A stretch of 64,000 nt of DNA from Prinia subflava (taxonomy: Eukaryota > Chordata > Aves > Passeriformes > Cisticolidae): positions 17,794,192 to 17,858,191 of the forward strand of contig NC_086258.1 in the NCBI RefSeq assembly GCF_021018805.1, given 5' to 3'. The position numbers were made by a program, and so were the translations under genes. Each line of letters begins with the position of its first letter. Within the stretch, counting starts at the first letter, position 1. Positions 34,864 through 47,400 of this stretch are shown here, piece by piece. The notes under the pieces are model-generated. The model worked only from the letters and a program-made list of their open reading frames with translations, did no database searches and had not been told where the DNA came from.

Positions 34864-37800
34864 CAAAAAGCCCTTAAGAAATATTTGGTTGATATTATTT
34901 ATTTCTTTCAGTGCCCTGTCCCTTGTTTTTCTGCTGGGATCTGTGCCTTGATGCCCTGTTTGGGCAGTGCCCTGATCAGTGAATCCTGTCATTCCCCTCT
35001 GTCTGCCTGCAAAGGTGTTTTTCATTTTAACGTCACTTTAAAGTTGAGCTTTGTCCACCATGCTCTGCAACAAGAAATGAATGACTTATGCAAAGCTCTT
35101 AAGCTGGACAAGTTTATTCTCCTGAATGTTTTCACCAGAACAATTTAATGTTTCGGGGTTTTTTTAAGCGTTACTGTTTTTTTCAGGCCAACCACGAGCA
35201 GAACAGGAAGGAAGCTTCAAGAAGAGCTTAGGGCCCTTCCTAAGGCAATCATGCCTCCAACAGCAGCCCACAAACACCTCTGCCAGTGGCTTTGGAGCAA
35301 GCTGATGGCCGGCTGCCCCGGGGAAGGAATATGCTTTGAGTTTACAAGTGGTAGTGACATTACCTACAAACCTTGTTTCCATCTTCAAGCTGAGGCTCTC
35401 CTCCAGAAGAAAACACTTCTTATGCCACAGGTTGAAGGGATGGAAGGCACAAAGCCACTGGGCAAGTTGCTGCCTGGAGTTTAGATTGCACGGACACAGG
35501 GAAGCTGCAGCTCAGGCTCCTCGGAGCCTGCCAGAAGCCTCTGGACTGTGAAACACCTCCGTGAGTACTGCAGGGGAATGCAAGGCTGGCATGGCTGGGG
35601 AAAGGGTGCAGACCAGCAGCTGGAGGAAGGAAATCCACTCGTGGAACAATTTGGGGAACACAGCTCCTCTCTGTTCCCTCCTGGCTCAGGAGTGAGAGCC
35701 CAGGCTGAGGCTGTGTCTGTTCTGTGCTCAGTATTGGATGCTGAGCACTAAAGTGGCACAGGAGCACTGCAGGGACACGGGTGAGGCTGGGAGGTGAGAT
35801 GTGAGCTCAGGGGACAGCCTTCAGCTGGATTTGTAGCAGACAGCTGCCACTGAAGAGACACTTGGTATTAGTCCAATTAATACCTCAATTAGTGCCTGCA
35901 TATACTGGAAATGCAGCACAGCATCCAAGCTGCAGAAGTGCAAGGACAGTACAGGTTTGTGTTGGGCAGTGCACAATTCCAGGCACAAAAAGCCTTAATG
36001 GACAACTTCTGTGATTTCTTTTGTGTTGACACTTCTTATCTGCTGAGTATTTAGCGTCTCTCCCCGAGGAAATGTGTGGCTTCCCCAGGGACCACAATCT
36101 TAACACTGGTAGGATTGGTTCCTCATTTCAGGTTCAGAGGCTGTTGTCCCTTTCTAATGCTTTTAGTTTGTTTGAAGTCACTTGTAGTGATTTCAGGATT
36201 AAATATAGAAACAAAAGATTAAATATAGAAATAAAGAAATATAGAAACAAAAGACTGACCAAAGTAGTTTCTGATTTGCACAGTTCTGTATATAATGTGA
36301 TCCTGTGCCAGGACTGGGACTGCTGCTGTGACACAGAGACCAGGTGGGAGCTTTCTCCCAAACCCTACATGCAAACACCATTTCACCAAAATCCTGTTCA
36401 CATTCTGGACCCTTTTGCAAAAAGGATAAAAGGAATTGATCCCTTATAAGCATATTTGTGGTAAAGGTATTAAAAACCATCTTGTGTCCAGGTGTTTTCA
36501 TCTATAAATGGTCTTACAGCTGACCTAGCCGTGCTTCAAAACATTCCTATGGCTGGAACTGAAGGAAAAGTTTCAGTGCCTGGATTTGTGTAAATGAAAG
36601 CATAAGCAGAGTGTGAGTGATCTTCTGCCCTTCTGGAGTGAGGTAAAAAGGTCAAGGAGAGCTGAAAAAAGGACAGGACAACTCTACCTGGGAATAAACT
36701 TTTGAGTAGCTGCTTTAGATCTGAGGTGGAAATGGCTGCTGTGTGTTTCCCAGGTCTGTATCTTAAATATTTCACACTGAGATTGTAAATCTATTATCTG
36801 GATCTTGGAGAACCAGCCTGGCACAACCCCCTGAGTTCTCCAGCAAGATGATCTGTGTTTCTCTGACAGCAGTACTGGTGCTGCTGGAATGAGTGGTTAG
36901 TGGCTTGGGAGATGCTGCCTGGCTTTGGGAAGGAGCTGGATGTGGTTGGGCTGCTGCAGCAGCCCTGATGGCTTGGGGTGAGGAAAAAAAGGCGTGGGAG
37001 GGTTTGAAAGTGAGTTTCTAGTGATGGTTGAAGTCCAAAGTCAGAGCTTTGCTCCTGCTCTGCCTGAATTAGGTGTTTGGATCAGGGATATGAGCATGTT
37101 ATGGTTCTTAGGCTCTGGGCTGTCTCTACAAAGAACAGAAATGGTCCTGTCTGGGGACTTGGTCAGCAGCTCTGCTGTCTCAGGGATGGGAGGTTTCATT
37201 TTAGTCCTTCAGCTAACTTGTTTCTCAGTTTAGGAAGCGTTGCTGCTTCTGTTTACATTAAAGAAACTTCTATTGTGACAAAAACATTGTGAAGGACACT
37301 TACTCCCTGGTAAGGAAAACACAAGCTTTGCCTTTCCTTTTTCTAAAACAATCAATTTACAGACTCCCTCTGAGAATGTCAGGCATTGTACAGACACCCT
37401 AGGCTCTTGATGAATGTTGATGTTGTTTTTTATGAATTATATTATCTTACTCTGCAGGAAACACACATTTATCTATTTAATTTTGTTCTAGAAAAGAAGA
37501 AATAAGTGAGAAAATAGAAACAGTGGAATATGGGTCCTGTTTTTCTCTGCTAGATGGACTTACCTGCTTTGCTTTTCCTTTTCCTGTTGTCACCTCATGT
37601 TATCAATCACCAGCAAATCTGACAGGGGTCTCACCCTTGGTGAGTAAATTATTCCTGTGAGCTGGCTGGAGGGCACCCAAAAGCTGCAGACAAGCATTCT
37701 GCTGGTCCTGTGTCTGCTCCACACTGGTGACAATGACACCTTCTGGTGCTAATCTGGTCTCAGAAAAAGCATTGTTTCCTGCCAGGAGGACAAACACAAA

Positions 37801-38339
37801 CCCACAGGCTGCGATGCTTGGGCTCTGAAGGCATTGAAAGGCTGCAGATGGTTCCAATTGACACAGATTTTGCAATATGTGGATTTATTCTCTTGCCAGC
37901 CCCTGGGAGGATCATACATGTCCTGACCCTCTGCCCAAGGCTGTGTGAGCAGTAAATGAGCTCTGTGAGGTGGCAGAGCACCAGGCACGCATTTGGCAGG
38001 CAGGGGGTGCCCAGCAGCTCTGCCATGGCTCCTCTGCCACCCCAGGGAACCTCATGCCCCAGGGCCCTGCCATGCCAACGTGCCTGGGCACAGAGCTGTG
38101 CACTGAGTTTGCTCCAGTCTATTGTTTTCTATGAGAAAAGAGACCACATTTTAGTCTTTAGAAAAACCCCAAACCAAATCCCATGCTAATGGGGTCTGAT
38201 GCTTTTCCCTCCAGGCTTTTCCAGGCTTGCAGGAAAGCAGCTGTTGGGGAGCACCACTGAAAAATAACCTGCAAGTGGGAACACAGAGTTCTCAAAGGAT
38301 CTCCTGTGTACCTGCTGCTAGGGGTGCTTGACCCTAAAG
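34242..38339. other. Non-coding stretch, no gene recognised
   Basis: Contains the ATCT microsatellite at 34,803 and a small direct duplication near 36,196-36,255 (GATTAAATATAGAAA units). No exon was recognised. Confidence 0.45.
34803..34862. repeat. (ATCT)n microsatellite, about 15 units
   Basis: Uninterrupted tetranucleotide run, likely to vary in length between individuals. Confidence 0.95.
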
Positions 38340-38790
38340 TGACTCTAAATTGGACAGAGGTGGATTTGATGGGTGGACTGTAGGATGGATAAGAGAGTGT
38401 TTGGATGGTCACTTGCACAGGGCTGTGGCCAATGGCTCAGAGTCCTGGTGGACATCAGTGACCAGAGGTCTGTGTTGGGACCGGTGTTATTTTATATTTT
38501 CATTAAAGACACGGATGAAGGGATTGAGGGCACCCTTGGTAGGTTTGCACCAAGCCGAGGGTGCAGTGCCACCCTGAGGGACAGGGACATCCAGAGGGAC
38601 CTGGGCAAGCCCCAGAAGTGGCCCATGGGAATCTCATGAGGTTTAACAAGACAAACGCTGGGGCTGCACCTGGGTCGGGGCAAGGCTGGGGATGGGCAGA
38701 TGGAGCAGCCCTGGGAGAGGGGCCTGGGGGTGCTGTGGGTGAGAGCTGGACCTGCCCCAGCCCTGAACCCCCTGCCCTGGGCTGAGCCCC
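38340..38790 (+). mobile_element. CR1 LINE fragment with decayed reverse-transcriptase end
   Basis: The translation near 38,470-38,550 retains GPVLFYIFIKDTDEGIEGTL, a worn version of the CR1 reverse transcriptase C-terminal region. DNA blocks GGACCGGTGTTATTTTA, GAGGGACCTGGGCAAGCC and GCACCTGGGTCGGGGCAA follow in the CR1 order. The element is truncated at both ends and has frame breaks. Confidence 0.8.
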
Positions 38791-39584
38791 AGCATGGGCT
38801 GCAGGAAAAGGATTGATGCCCAGACTGGGGATGCTTTTAAAAGGCAACCTTTCAGACTTCAAAAGCTTCAGTGCATGTGCTGTTATGGTTGTTAATGAGT
38901 TTTTCTCTTAGAGCAGGAGCTTGTGCTTGGTCATAAAAATAATTTTAAAATAATAAACAAAATATTTGAAGCAGAAGTTTTTGAAGGGTATATCAGTTCT
39001 GCACTAGGATGGTAATTGTAGATTATTTTGGACTCTCTGAGAATAAACATCCCTGTAGAGCTTTTGTCTGCCCAGGGGTCAGCACAATAGAAGGAAATGG
39101 AAGTTTAAGAAGTGTGAGTTAAATGGCTGGAGACTGAGGAGACAAAGTGAATACTCTAAACATGTATGAGAGAAAACTCAAACTCAACTCTGGATGAACA
39201 GCAGTGACCTCCCTCACCTGTCCTGGGAGCTTCATCTGCACAATCAACCTCTTCCCTTCATTCTCCTTCTTATCTATGGGCTCTGACTCTTGACAGGCCA
39301 CTGGGAACAGATCCAGCCCTGGAAATTTCAGCCCAGTAGTGGAGGGGTCAAAGATCCAGGCTTTTTACGGGAAATCAGCCTAATTCCCTGACATAATAGA
39401 ACAAAAGGAAAGGGTCCCTTGAAATTTCAGGGAGTTGCCTTCTCACAGTGCAATTTTAGAGATCTTATCACATCATGTCAAAAATATTTGCTCACTATTT
39501 TATGATGCCTACCTGATTGATTTCTGCCTTTACCATTTTAACATTAATGGTATCAACAAGCTATGTTGATACTAAGGTCATGTC

Positions 39585-39639
39585 ACCTATCTATCTATCT
39601 GTCTATCTGTCTGTCTATCTATCTATCTATCTATCTGTC
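39585..39639. repeat. (CTAT/CTGT)n tetranucleotide repeat
   Basis: Mixed CTAT and CTGT units, interrupted, followed by a partial repeat of the TGTCATCTAT flank. Confidence 0.9.
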
Positions 39640-40948
39640 ATGTCATCTATTCCATGGGTTTCCTATTTCATTGCTGAGGAGAAGTGGGCATGGTCTGATA
39701 TAAAAACTCACAACATTTCTGGGAATTAATCTAAAGGAAATGTGGGGTGTGAGGTGCTGATGTAGCTCCTGACTGTCTCTTGCCAATGTTTTGCTGCAGT
39801 TTTGTGTTACAAGTTTCTATGATTTGAATTTGAACCAGCATTGTGTTGAAATGAAAGTCACTCTGGTTGTGATTTGGATGTTTCACAAGTGTTTTTAATT
39901 ACTCAATTTTTAAATGTGTGTTTATGGATGGAAAAATGCAAATACAGTGCCTCTTAGTTAACCCCATTCTGTTCCATCCATAATCCTCAAAAAACTCAGA
40001 GTTGTTTGGATTCAGTGCCTGCTGCCTCACCTGTTTCATCCACTTTCCCTCATGCTCTTCTGAGCAGAAAAAGGAAGTTATTGTGTTTATTTCAGAGGCA
40101 AAGAACATCTTGACTTGACACCTGTGGAGGGCAAGACTCCCTGAGCTGGAATTCACATCAGAGCCAAAGTGTTGAAGAGCCCTGGTTGCTGGACTTTCCT
40201 CCCATGGATCTGTCTAATCCCAAATGTACTGAGAGTTTCTGGGCTGGCACCTGGTCCCCGAGCAAAGGGCCCTTCTCTCAATCATTTTAAGCACAGAGCA
40301 CAATGATGGTTTTTGTGAACCCCACTTTCTTGTCCTGCAAGGACAGGGGAGGTGACATTCCTTGTTTCTCAGGGTCATTTACATCTCCATGGCCATCTCT
40401 TGCACATCTTTGTTGTCTCCTGAGCCCTTGCTCCTGCAGCCTGTATTTCCCACATTGTCCATTTCCCACATGTGCATATTTTTCAGATCCAGTTTGCTGC
40501 TGTTGCTAGCTGTTGCTGCTGTTCCTCTTCTGAGGAACATGTTCCTTGTCTGATGAAAGGCTGATGGGGAAAGCTTGACAGCTTAAAGCTGATTTTTCCC
40601 TTGTTGAGGATTTCCCCTTGCAAAAGGAAGATCCCACCCTGCTGCTGCAGGCAGCACTGTGTTTGCTTGGCCTCTGGCAGGGCAGGGATGTGCAGAAAAG
40701 CAGTGACTTTTACCTGGCAGGTGGTGAATTAATCCCTTTGTGCTGGGGCTAAAAGGGCTGCAGCACAGTTTTCTCAGACCTGTGAATCTTTTGGTGAGAT
40801 CCAGTTTCTCACAGAAACCAGGTGATGGAGTTCTAAAAACAAATAAATCTGAAGTTGGGCTATCAGTCATTGGGAGCTGCCTCCTCCTGTGCCCCATCCT
40901 GTCTCACACTGTAGAGACCTCTGCTTTGGAGCACTTAAATGATTTGCT

Positions 40949-40990
40949 CATTGCTCTTTCTACCACAGACTTGTGGTAGAAAGAGCAATG
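40949..40990. repeat. Perfect hairpin, 18-bp arms, 6-nt loop
   Basis: CATTGCTCTTTCTACCAC (40,949-40,966), loop AGACTT, then GTGGTAGAAAGAGCAATG (40,973-40,990), the exact reverse complement. Confidence 0.95.
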
Positions 40991-40999
40991 TCACAGCTT

Positions 41000-42352
41000 C
41001 TTGTGACTCACTTCAAGCTGGAAGTGCTTTCAATTATGGTCCCAAATGTGCAACCTCAACTTTTCCAGAGATTGAAAAATTGCCTCTAGGCTGTTTTTGT
41101 GTGAGACATATCTACATTAACAGTTTTTATGAGCTGGGGCAGGTCATGGCAGCAGTACCCTTGTATTTGGTTCATTCCTGTGTTGGCTGGGGTTCAGTGT
41201 GGCTGCATGGATCACATCATGGGACAGGGGTAGGGCAAAGAGAACAACACGTGCTCTGCACTAAACCTTGTCTGTGCAGTCCAGAATACAACAAAGAGAT
41301 GAAGGAGGATGAGGCTGGTTGCAAATGTTCCTCAGCAGTGACTTTTCCAAGGAGGGTTCAAATTAGGCTGTTGACTGTCATAGGCTCTAAGGAAAGAAAA
41401 AAAAGATTAAATTTTCTGCTTGTCAGGGCAAACAGGTTGGTGGAAGAAGGAACAAGGCTGGGCTTGGAAATCAAATCACAGAATTGAGTGTGCAGGGTGT
41501 GTTGGAAAGGGGTGAGTCAGGATGGCCAAGACACACTCATGGTGCAGGGCATGAGGAGAGAGCTTGGATAATCAGACAATGTGGCAATGACCCCGACTAT
41601 AAATCTCCCCCGCAGCCATAAACTCAAAGATAAACTTGTGCTTATGTTGCAACAGAAAGCAAACACTGAGAAGAAAAATATCAGGCCTGATTGAAGAGGA
41701 AGGGAAAATTAACTGGGTTTTTCTTCTGTGTCACTTCTGTCCCTGGCCTTGGCCTGTGGGTTGTGATTGCCATCTCAAGGGCAAGGTGGAGGCACTGACA
41801 TGTGTGAGCTCAGCCAGTGAGCCCGTGGGTAGGCAGCCTCTCTGTCTGTGTGTCTGTCCATGAGTCCGTCTGACTGCACTGCAGGATGCTGCGTTGGGCT
41901 CCAGTGCATAAACCCTTGTGCACTTGCTGGCTGTAGGGCAAATCTGCAAGCAGGAGTTGCTTATCCCAAAGGGTATTAGGGCCCCTCTGCACACCCCTGT
42001 GTCTTAGGACAAGATGGCCAGGGAAATATCCAATTTCTTTAAGATGATTTTGAAAGAAGCTGTGTGTCTCCTTTTACAGGCGGCTCAGATTTTTTTTTCA
42101 GGGAGTAATCAAAGAAAATGTGGGTCCCATTTTGGATTTAATTTACAACTTTCTCTTTTATGACCCCTCTTTTATTAAAGGAACAGCTGTAACAGCTAGT
42201 TTCGATATTATGCAGCAAGTAAACAACTTATTCTGATAAGTTTAGTTAACTGTTAATTAACTGTTAACTGTTTAGTTTCCTTTCACAGAAGGCTTTGAAT
42301 CTTTGGATCCATCAAACTGTGATGGAACTGCTTTATCCAAAATATTGTTGGT
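41000..42352. other. Non-coding stretch, no gene recognised
   Basis: The 182-codon frame spanning 40,939-41,487 begins in the hairpin region and resembles no family. Near 42,240-42,275 there is a TTAACTGTTAATTAACTGTTAACTG-like cluster of short direct repeats of the AACTGTTAA core. Confidence 0.4.
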
Positions 42353-42500
42353 TCACAGAATCACAGAATAGCCTGAGTTGGAAGGGACTCAGAAGGATCA
42401 TCAAGGATCATCAAGTCCAGCTCTTAAGTGAATGGCCCATTTGGGATCAACCCCAAAACCTTGGCACTATTAGCACCTGCTCTGACAACTCAGCTGATCT
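42353..42500 (-). mobile_element. CR1-type LINE 3' fragment
   Basis: The left edge shows CACAGAATCACAGAATAG then the GAGTTGGAAGGGACTC block and a duplicated AGGATCATCA, the reverse complement of an avian CR1 terminus. It continues with a GGGATCAACCCCAAAACCTT block seen in related elements. Confidence 0.8.
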
Positions 42501-43338
42501 CAGGTTGTGTCTCTGCAAAACTGGAGGGGTTTTGGATTTCTGGGATGCTGTTGGGTACTGACTGTGCCATAGCAGCCAAAACCAGCTCCCCTGGACACGC
42601 ACGGCGGGTGCACCAATGCTTGGAAAAGGGGGCTGCTTCTTCTGAAAAGATATCAAAGCATTTTGAAGTCAGAGAGTAACAACAGCAAATACAGCTCTGG
42701 TTTGGCCCTCTTGGAAGAGAGTGTTCTAGGAAATGGTCTGACTTTTAGAGGAAGTTTATTTTGTAGAGGTTTTGGAGCATTGCCACAAACACTAGAGCTC
42801 CCAATGTATTTCTTGCAAGACAATCTTGGTTGCATTCCTTACAGTAATTTTCCAAACTCTGGTATTGGCAATAGTACAAAAACGAGACTCAGCTCTGGAA
42901 GAGAGGTGATTTATTTCACACTTGCTGTCTCCCCAGACAAAATTGCTGTTTCAGGGTGATTCGGCCAATATTTGTAGCTCTAACCAGGTCAACAGTGAAA
43001 CAGCCCAAACACAAATAGTGCATGATCTTGTCTTGGAGAGAGGTCAGCTTCTTGGCAGGCCTCAAAATAACTCTCCCACCACTTAAATTAAAAAAAAAAA
43101 ATCACAACAGAAGCTACCTAATACTTGAGAAGGTGATTGGATCATCCTGCAGTGAAGGAATGAAGGAGTTTGGGTGGTTACAGAGCTGCTGGGCCTGGCA
43201 CAAGTGTGCCACAGCACAGGGCAGGTGGGCAGCTGCTGTGTTGGGCCTTGTTGCCTTGTGATGTTCAAGATCACCTACATTTGCTCCATCCATCCATTTG
43301 TTTGTACTGTCAAGTAGTTTTGCTGGAGAAAGTGTTAT

Positions 43339-43790
43339 TGATGCCTTAAGTTTGAGTTTTCATGTATTTCAGACTCTGTGCTGCCCAGGGGTGCAGCTCT
43401 GAGCTCACACTCAGGGTCACTCAGCTCTGCACACAGCAGGGACACAAAACAAATCCTTCTCCTGCTGCACACAAAGGACAACTTTCAGCCCAAAAGCACA
43501 AACAAGAGTGGGCTGGAGGGAGGAACAAGAAGGATGGGACCTCACAGCCTGGAGCTGTAACTGGAAAATTAAACCCCAATATGCAAAGGGACCAAAACTT
43601 ATAATAATGTGAGACCTTGTGACTGGTCACCCATTTTTGTGACCATTCTTAATCCACCTTAGGTGTAGCCCTGGTCAGGCCCTGTCCTGCCCAAGGTGTA
43701 TCCTGGAGGCCTTTCAATAAATCTCTGCTTTATTCTCCAGCTCTGTCCAGTCTCTGTTCCAGGTGAGCCTATCAAGACGATGCTGACTCA
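43339..43790 (+). mobile_element. Solo LTR with TGATGCCTT inverted ends, copy 3 of 3
   Basis: Starts TGATGCCTTAAGTTTGAG and carries AATAAA at 43,716-43,721 followed by a TCCAGCTCTGTCCAGTCTCT block. It aligns in reverse to 24,482-24,955. The right end is worn (expected AAGGCATCA reads AAGACGATGC...), so the last bases are approximate. The AATAAA sets the orientation for the family. Confidence 0.75.
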
Positions 43791-43989
43791 TCCAGCACCC
43801 TGCAGATTTCTGGAGCAGAGGACAGCACATGGGGGACATCACAGCATTTCCATGTTCATCAGAGGAAAAGCTGGTGAAATGTTTGTGCCCTGGCAATGGG
43901 GTCCTGCCCAGCACAGTTGCCCTGGGAACTAACAATGATGAGGATTCCAGACCTGAAGGAGCCTGCAAGGGAGATGGCCAGGAATTTTC

Positions 43990-44272
43990 CACAAGCACAT
44001 GCAGTGACAGGGCAGGAGGGAATGGCTTCAGACTCATGGAGTAGCTTTAGATGAGAGATTAGGAGGAAGTTGTTTTGCTCTGAGGATGGTGAGGCCCTGG
44101 TAAAGGTTTCCCAGAGGAGCTGTGGCTGCCCCATCCCTGAAAGTGTCCAAGGCCTGCTGGATGGGATTCTGGACAACCTGCTGTAGTGGAACTTATCCCT
44201 AGGGCGTGGGACTAGATCATTAACTACACCTCCAAGTTCCCTTTCAACACAAAGCATTCTGTGATTCTATAA
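43990..44272 (+). mobile_element. CR1 LINE 3' fragment
   Basis: Shows the CR1 3' order: GAGGAAGTTGTTTTGCTCTG, then a GGTGAGGCCCTGG block, then CAGAGGAGCTGTGGCTGCCC and CCCTGAAAGTGTCCAAGGCC, ending CATTCTGTGATTCTAT. Another short CR1-like tail (GGACTTCATTATTTTGG...TTTTCCAACC) lies at about 44,428-44,478. Confidence 0.85.
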
Positions 44273-44479
44273 TTTACATTAGTGCCCAGAGCATGAGGGG
44301 ATCCTTGAGCTGTGTTAACCCATGGAACACTGAAGAGTAGCTCCTGTACAGAGAAGGTTCACCCCTGTGGCCGCATCTTTGTTTCTGACCATGGCCTTGA
44401 AGTCAAAGAAGTTTGGTCAAATGTTGGACTTCATTATTTTGGAGAACTTTTCCAACCATAATGATTTGATGACTCTGAG

Positions 44480-47400
44480 CAAAAGATCAAAATTGTCTAC
44501 AGTCCATCTGTCCTTGGGGTTAAGAAGTTAATCTCTTCTCATTCCTGCCCTTGGTCACTCTTCTGCCTCCAGGGCAGCTCCTGGCAGTAGAGATTGCTCA
44601 TGGGGTGTGCACAGGGGCTTAGCATGAGCTCTTTCTGCCTCCAACGTCTCAGGTAGCTGTTGATTCCTTTTGCAGTAATTTGCAGGTGCCAAGATAGGAG
44701 ATGTGTGTTTTTTCACAGTAGCCTCTCTTCTCACTCTTCTGAGGAAAGCTGAACATGTATGCTCAAAATTGTAGGGTAACTTATTAACCAAAGCCAGAAA
44801 ACAGCTTTGTTTTTTTCTTGTGGCACCTGACTGGTGAATAGCCTGGCAATAAAAGAGAATTTTATGACCCTACAATGGCTGTCCTTCTTAGGGGTTATCA
44901 TTTTCATGTTCCAATCTCATGTTCTATTTTCTTAATGTACCAGATTAGCATGGGAATTCCTTGCCAACATGAAAGTGGAGGTTCTGTAAATAAGTGAGAT
45001 TTGGAAGCCAAAATCTGAGATGAAACACACTGAGACCAGCAGTCTATTGGGTGAAAGGCTGTTAATGCTGAGACTTGGGAAAGATCCCTGTCTTCATCCT
45101 TTCAACTTCCCAGAACATGAAATAAGATATATAAGATACTACAGTTGCTTGAAACAAAAAGGAATAAAAGCCCAAAGCACTTGTAATCATGCATATAGCT
45201 AAGAAAAACAGGTTCTTCTATATTCATAACATTTGACTTTCATATCTTCTGGTTCATTTATCATGTTGAGTTTCTGGGTAAAATTCTGGTTGAAGTTAAC
45301 AGTGGTTTTCTGGAGTGACAATACTGGATTCAGATAGAAGGGACTTTGTGCTGTCAGGATGAATCAAAGTGTAGGATTCCTTGGCCATAGGAGAAAATTC
45401 ATGTTGGAGGTTCTCTCTCTTGGAAGTCGAAATGAAGCCTTGTTCAGGAGTGGAGTTTCTGGGATTACTGCAATATAAATACAATTTAATTAACCAGAAG
45501 GAGAAACTTCTTACTGAAGACACAAATTACTAATATTTTTTCTATCCATCACAGAGTTTATAGTCAAAGGATGCAGTGCAAACGCTGTACAAGCTTCTCC
45601 AGTTTTTGGATACAGAAGATCTTTGTCTGGTTCTGGTAATTCTAAATTAGGCAGCATATGTTACCCCTGAATTTCTGCCCTATGCTTGCAGAAAGCAGAT
45701 GTTTGAGGATTTGGTATCACACAGAGGGAACACTGAAAATGGAAAATCACCTTATAGCAGGGCCAGGGGAACTCAATCCTGTCTCTCTGAGGAAGATGTA
45801 AATCTGAAACCACTCTTATGTGGTTTGGTATTACCAAATCTTGTCCTTAGAGACTAACGCTTTCTGTGGAAAATGAAACAAGACAAAAGAAAAATTAAAA
45901 TTTTTGTGTCATATTCCCAGAACATTGGTATCTTCAGTTCTGCCAGCTTGCACTAGAACAGTTGCTATTTATGTTGGCTGGGTTTGAAGGTTTCAGTCTT
46001 GTTAGCAATTCCTCAAACCAGGCAATCTTCTAGAAGCCCCCAAGCCCCTCAAAGTGGATTTTTTCTGCTGCATTCCAGAACTGCAGCTCGTTCCCCTGTG
46101 CCAGTTCACATCCCATGTTACAGCACGTTCAGGCAGTCCTGTCTGAGCAGTCCAGCCCAGCCCGTGGCACCCAGGGAGACTCTGCTGCCATGGGTTGTTC
46201 AGGGTGAACTCGGTGTGGGTGGCACTGGGGACAGGTTGGGAGCAGCACACAGGTTTGTTTGGAGCACAACCCTGCTGTGAAACCGCTGCCAGACTGACTG
46301 TGCTGAGAGCCAGGGGACTGGAGGGAAAAAACCTGCAGACCTGGGGTTTCCTGCAGGAGTGGCTACATCACCTTGGCTCATTCCTGTAAATGATTACCCA
46401 CCTCATGACTCACTGCTGCCTATATTTCATATCTCTAGAGATGTGGAAACCTTATTTTTATGGTGGAGGGGTGATCCTTCCAGGTCAGGGTAGACCTTGC
46501 ATGAGGGAAGGGCATAAGATAAGGGAAACAAGGTGTTCTATTGTGGGCTTTGTTGTTGGCTTGTTTGGTTTTGGCTGTGTTTGTTGTTGTGGTGGTTTTG
46601 GGTTTCTTTTCAAGGAAATGTCTCCAATTTAATGTCCTGAGCCTGAAACATGAGAGTGAAATGGTAGACAAATGTCTGAGTTTTGGAGCATTTATCTGAC
46701 ACACAGCTGCTCTGAGCTGGGGCTGTGAGAGCAAACCAAGCCACACACATTCCCTGGAGGGGCAGTGTGGGTGTGCAGCACAGTGATTAAATTGAAGGCT
46801 GATCAGTTTTCTATGATGTCTGCTAAATAAACCCCTGAAACTGAGTTTCCCTAAGGATCAGCCTTCACGTATTCCACTTCAGGGGCACAGGTGCTGCAGT
46901 GCTCAGCATAAACCAAGCACGTTAAGGCTTCCAGGAATACTCATTTGCTACCAGAGCAGAATTTGCAAGCAGGAAATCCTTGTTTGGACTTTCTGGGCTG
47001 TGGATCGTGATAGAAATATGGACAAAATGCAACAAAACAGAGGCTTGGTGAAAGGGTGAACTGTGGACTGAGAGAAAGTATTGCTATTCTTAGATCCAGC
47101 TGCAGTTTGTGCCAGCCCAGGGCTGGGTCTGATGCTTGTGACTAGCTGAGGGACAGCTCACACAGGGCAACAAAATAAAACCATAAATTTGTTGTGTGTC
47201 AAAGGCAGAGGCCAAAGTCAAGGCAAAAAATCTTTTGGCTCTGGGGAGAGATCTGGAGTTGAGATCTGGAGCAGGGAAAAGGCGAAAAGAGAGGATCAGG
47301 AACTCTCCATGTCACCCTCCTGTTGTAACCTTGTTCTGCATTTGCTGAGAGTTAAAATTGGCTCTGATAGTTTGATTTGCCTTATGCCACCCCAAAAAAA

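Noticed and set aside
40939..41487. 182-codon open frame starting in the hairpin
   Set aside because: No domain, no promoter or splice context, and the beginning is palindromic sequence.
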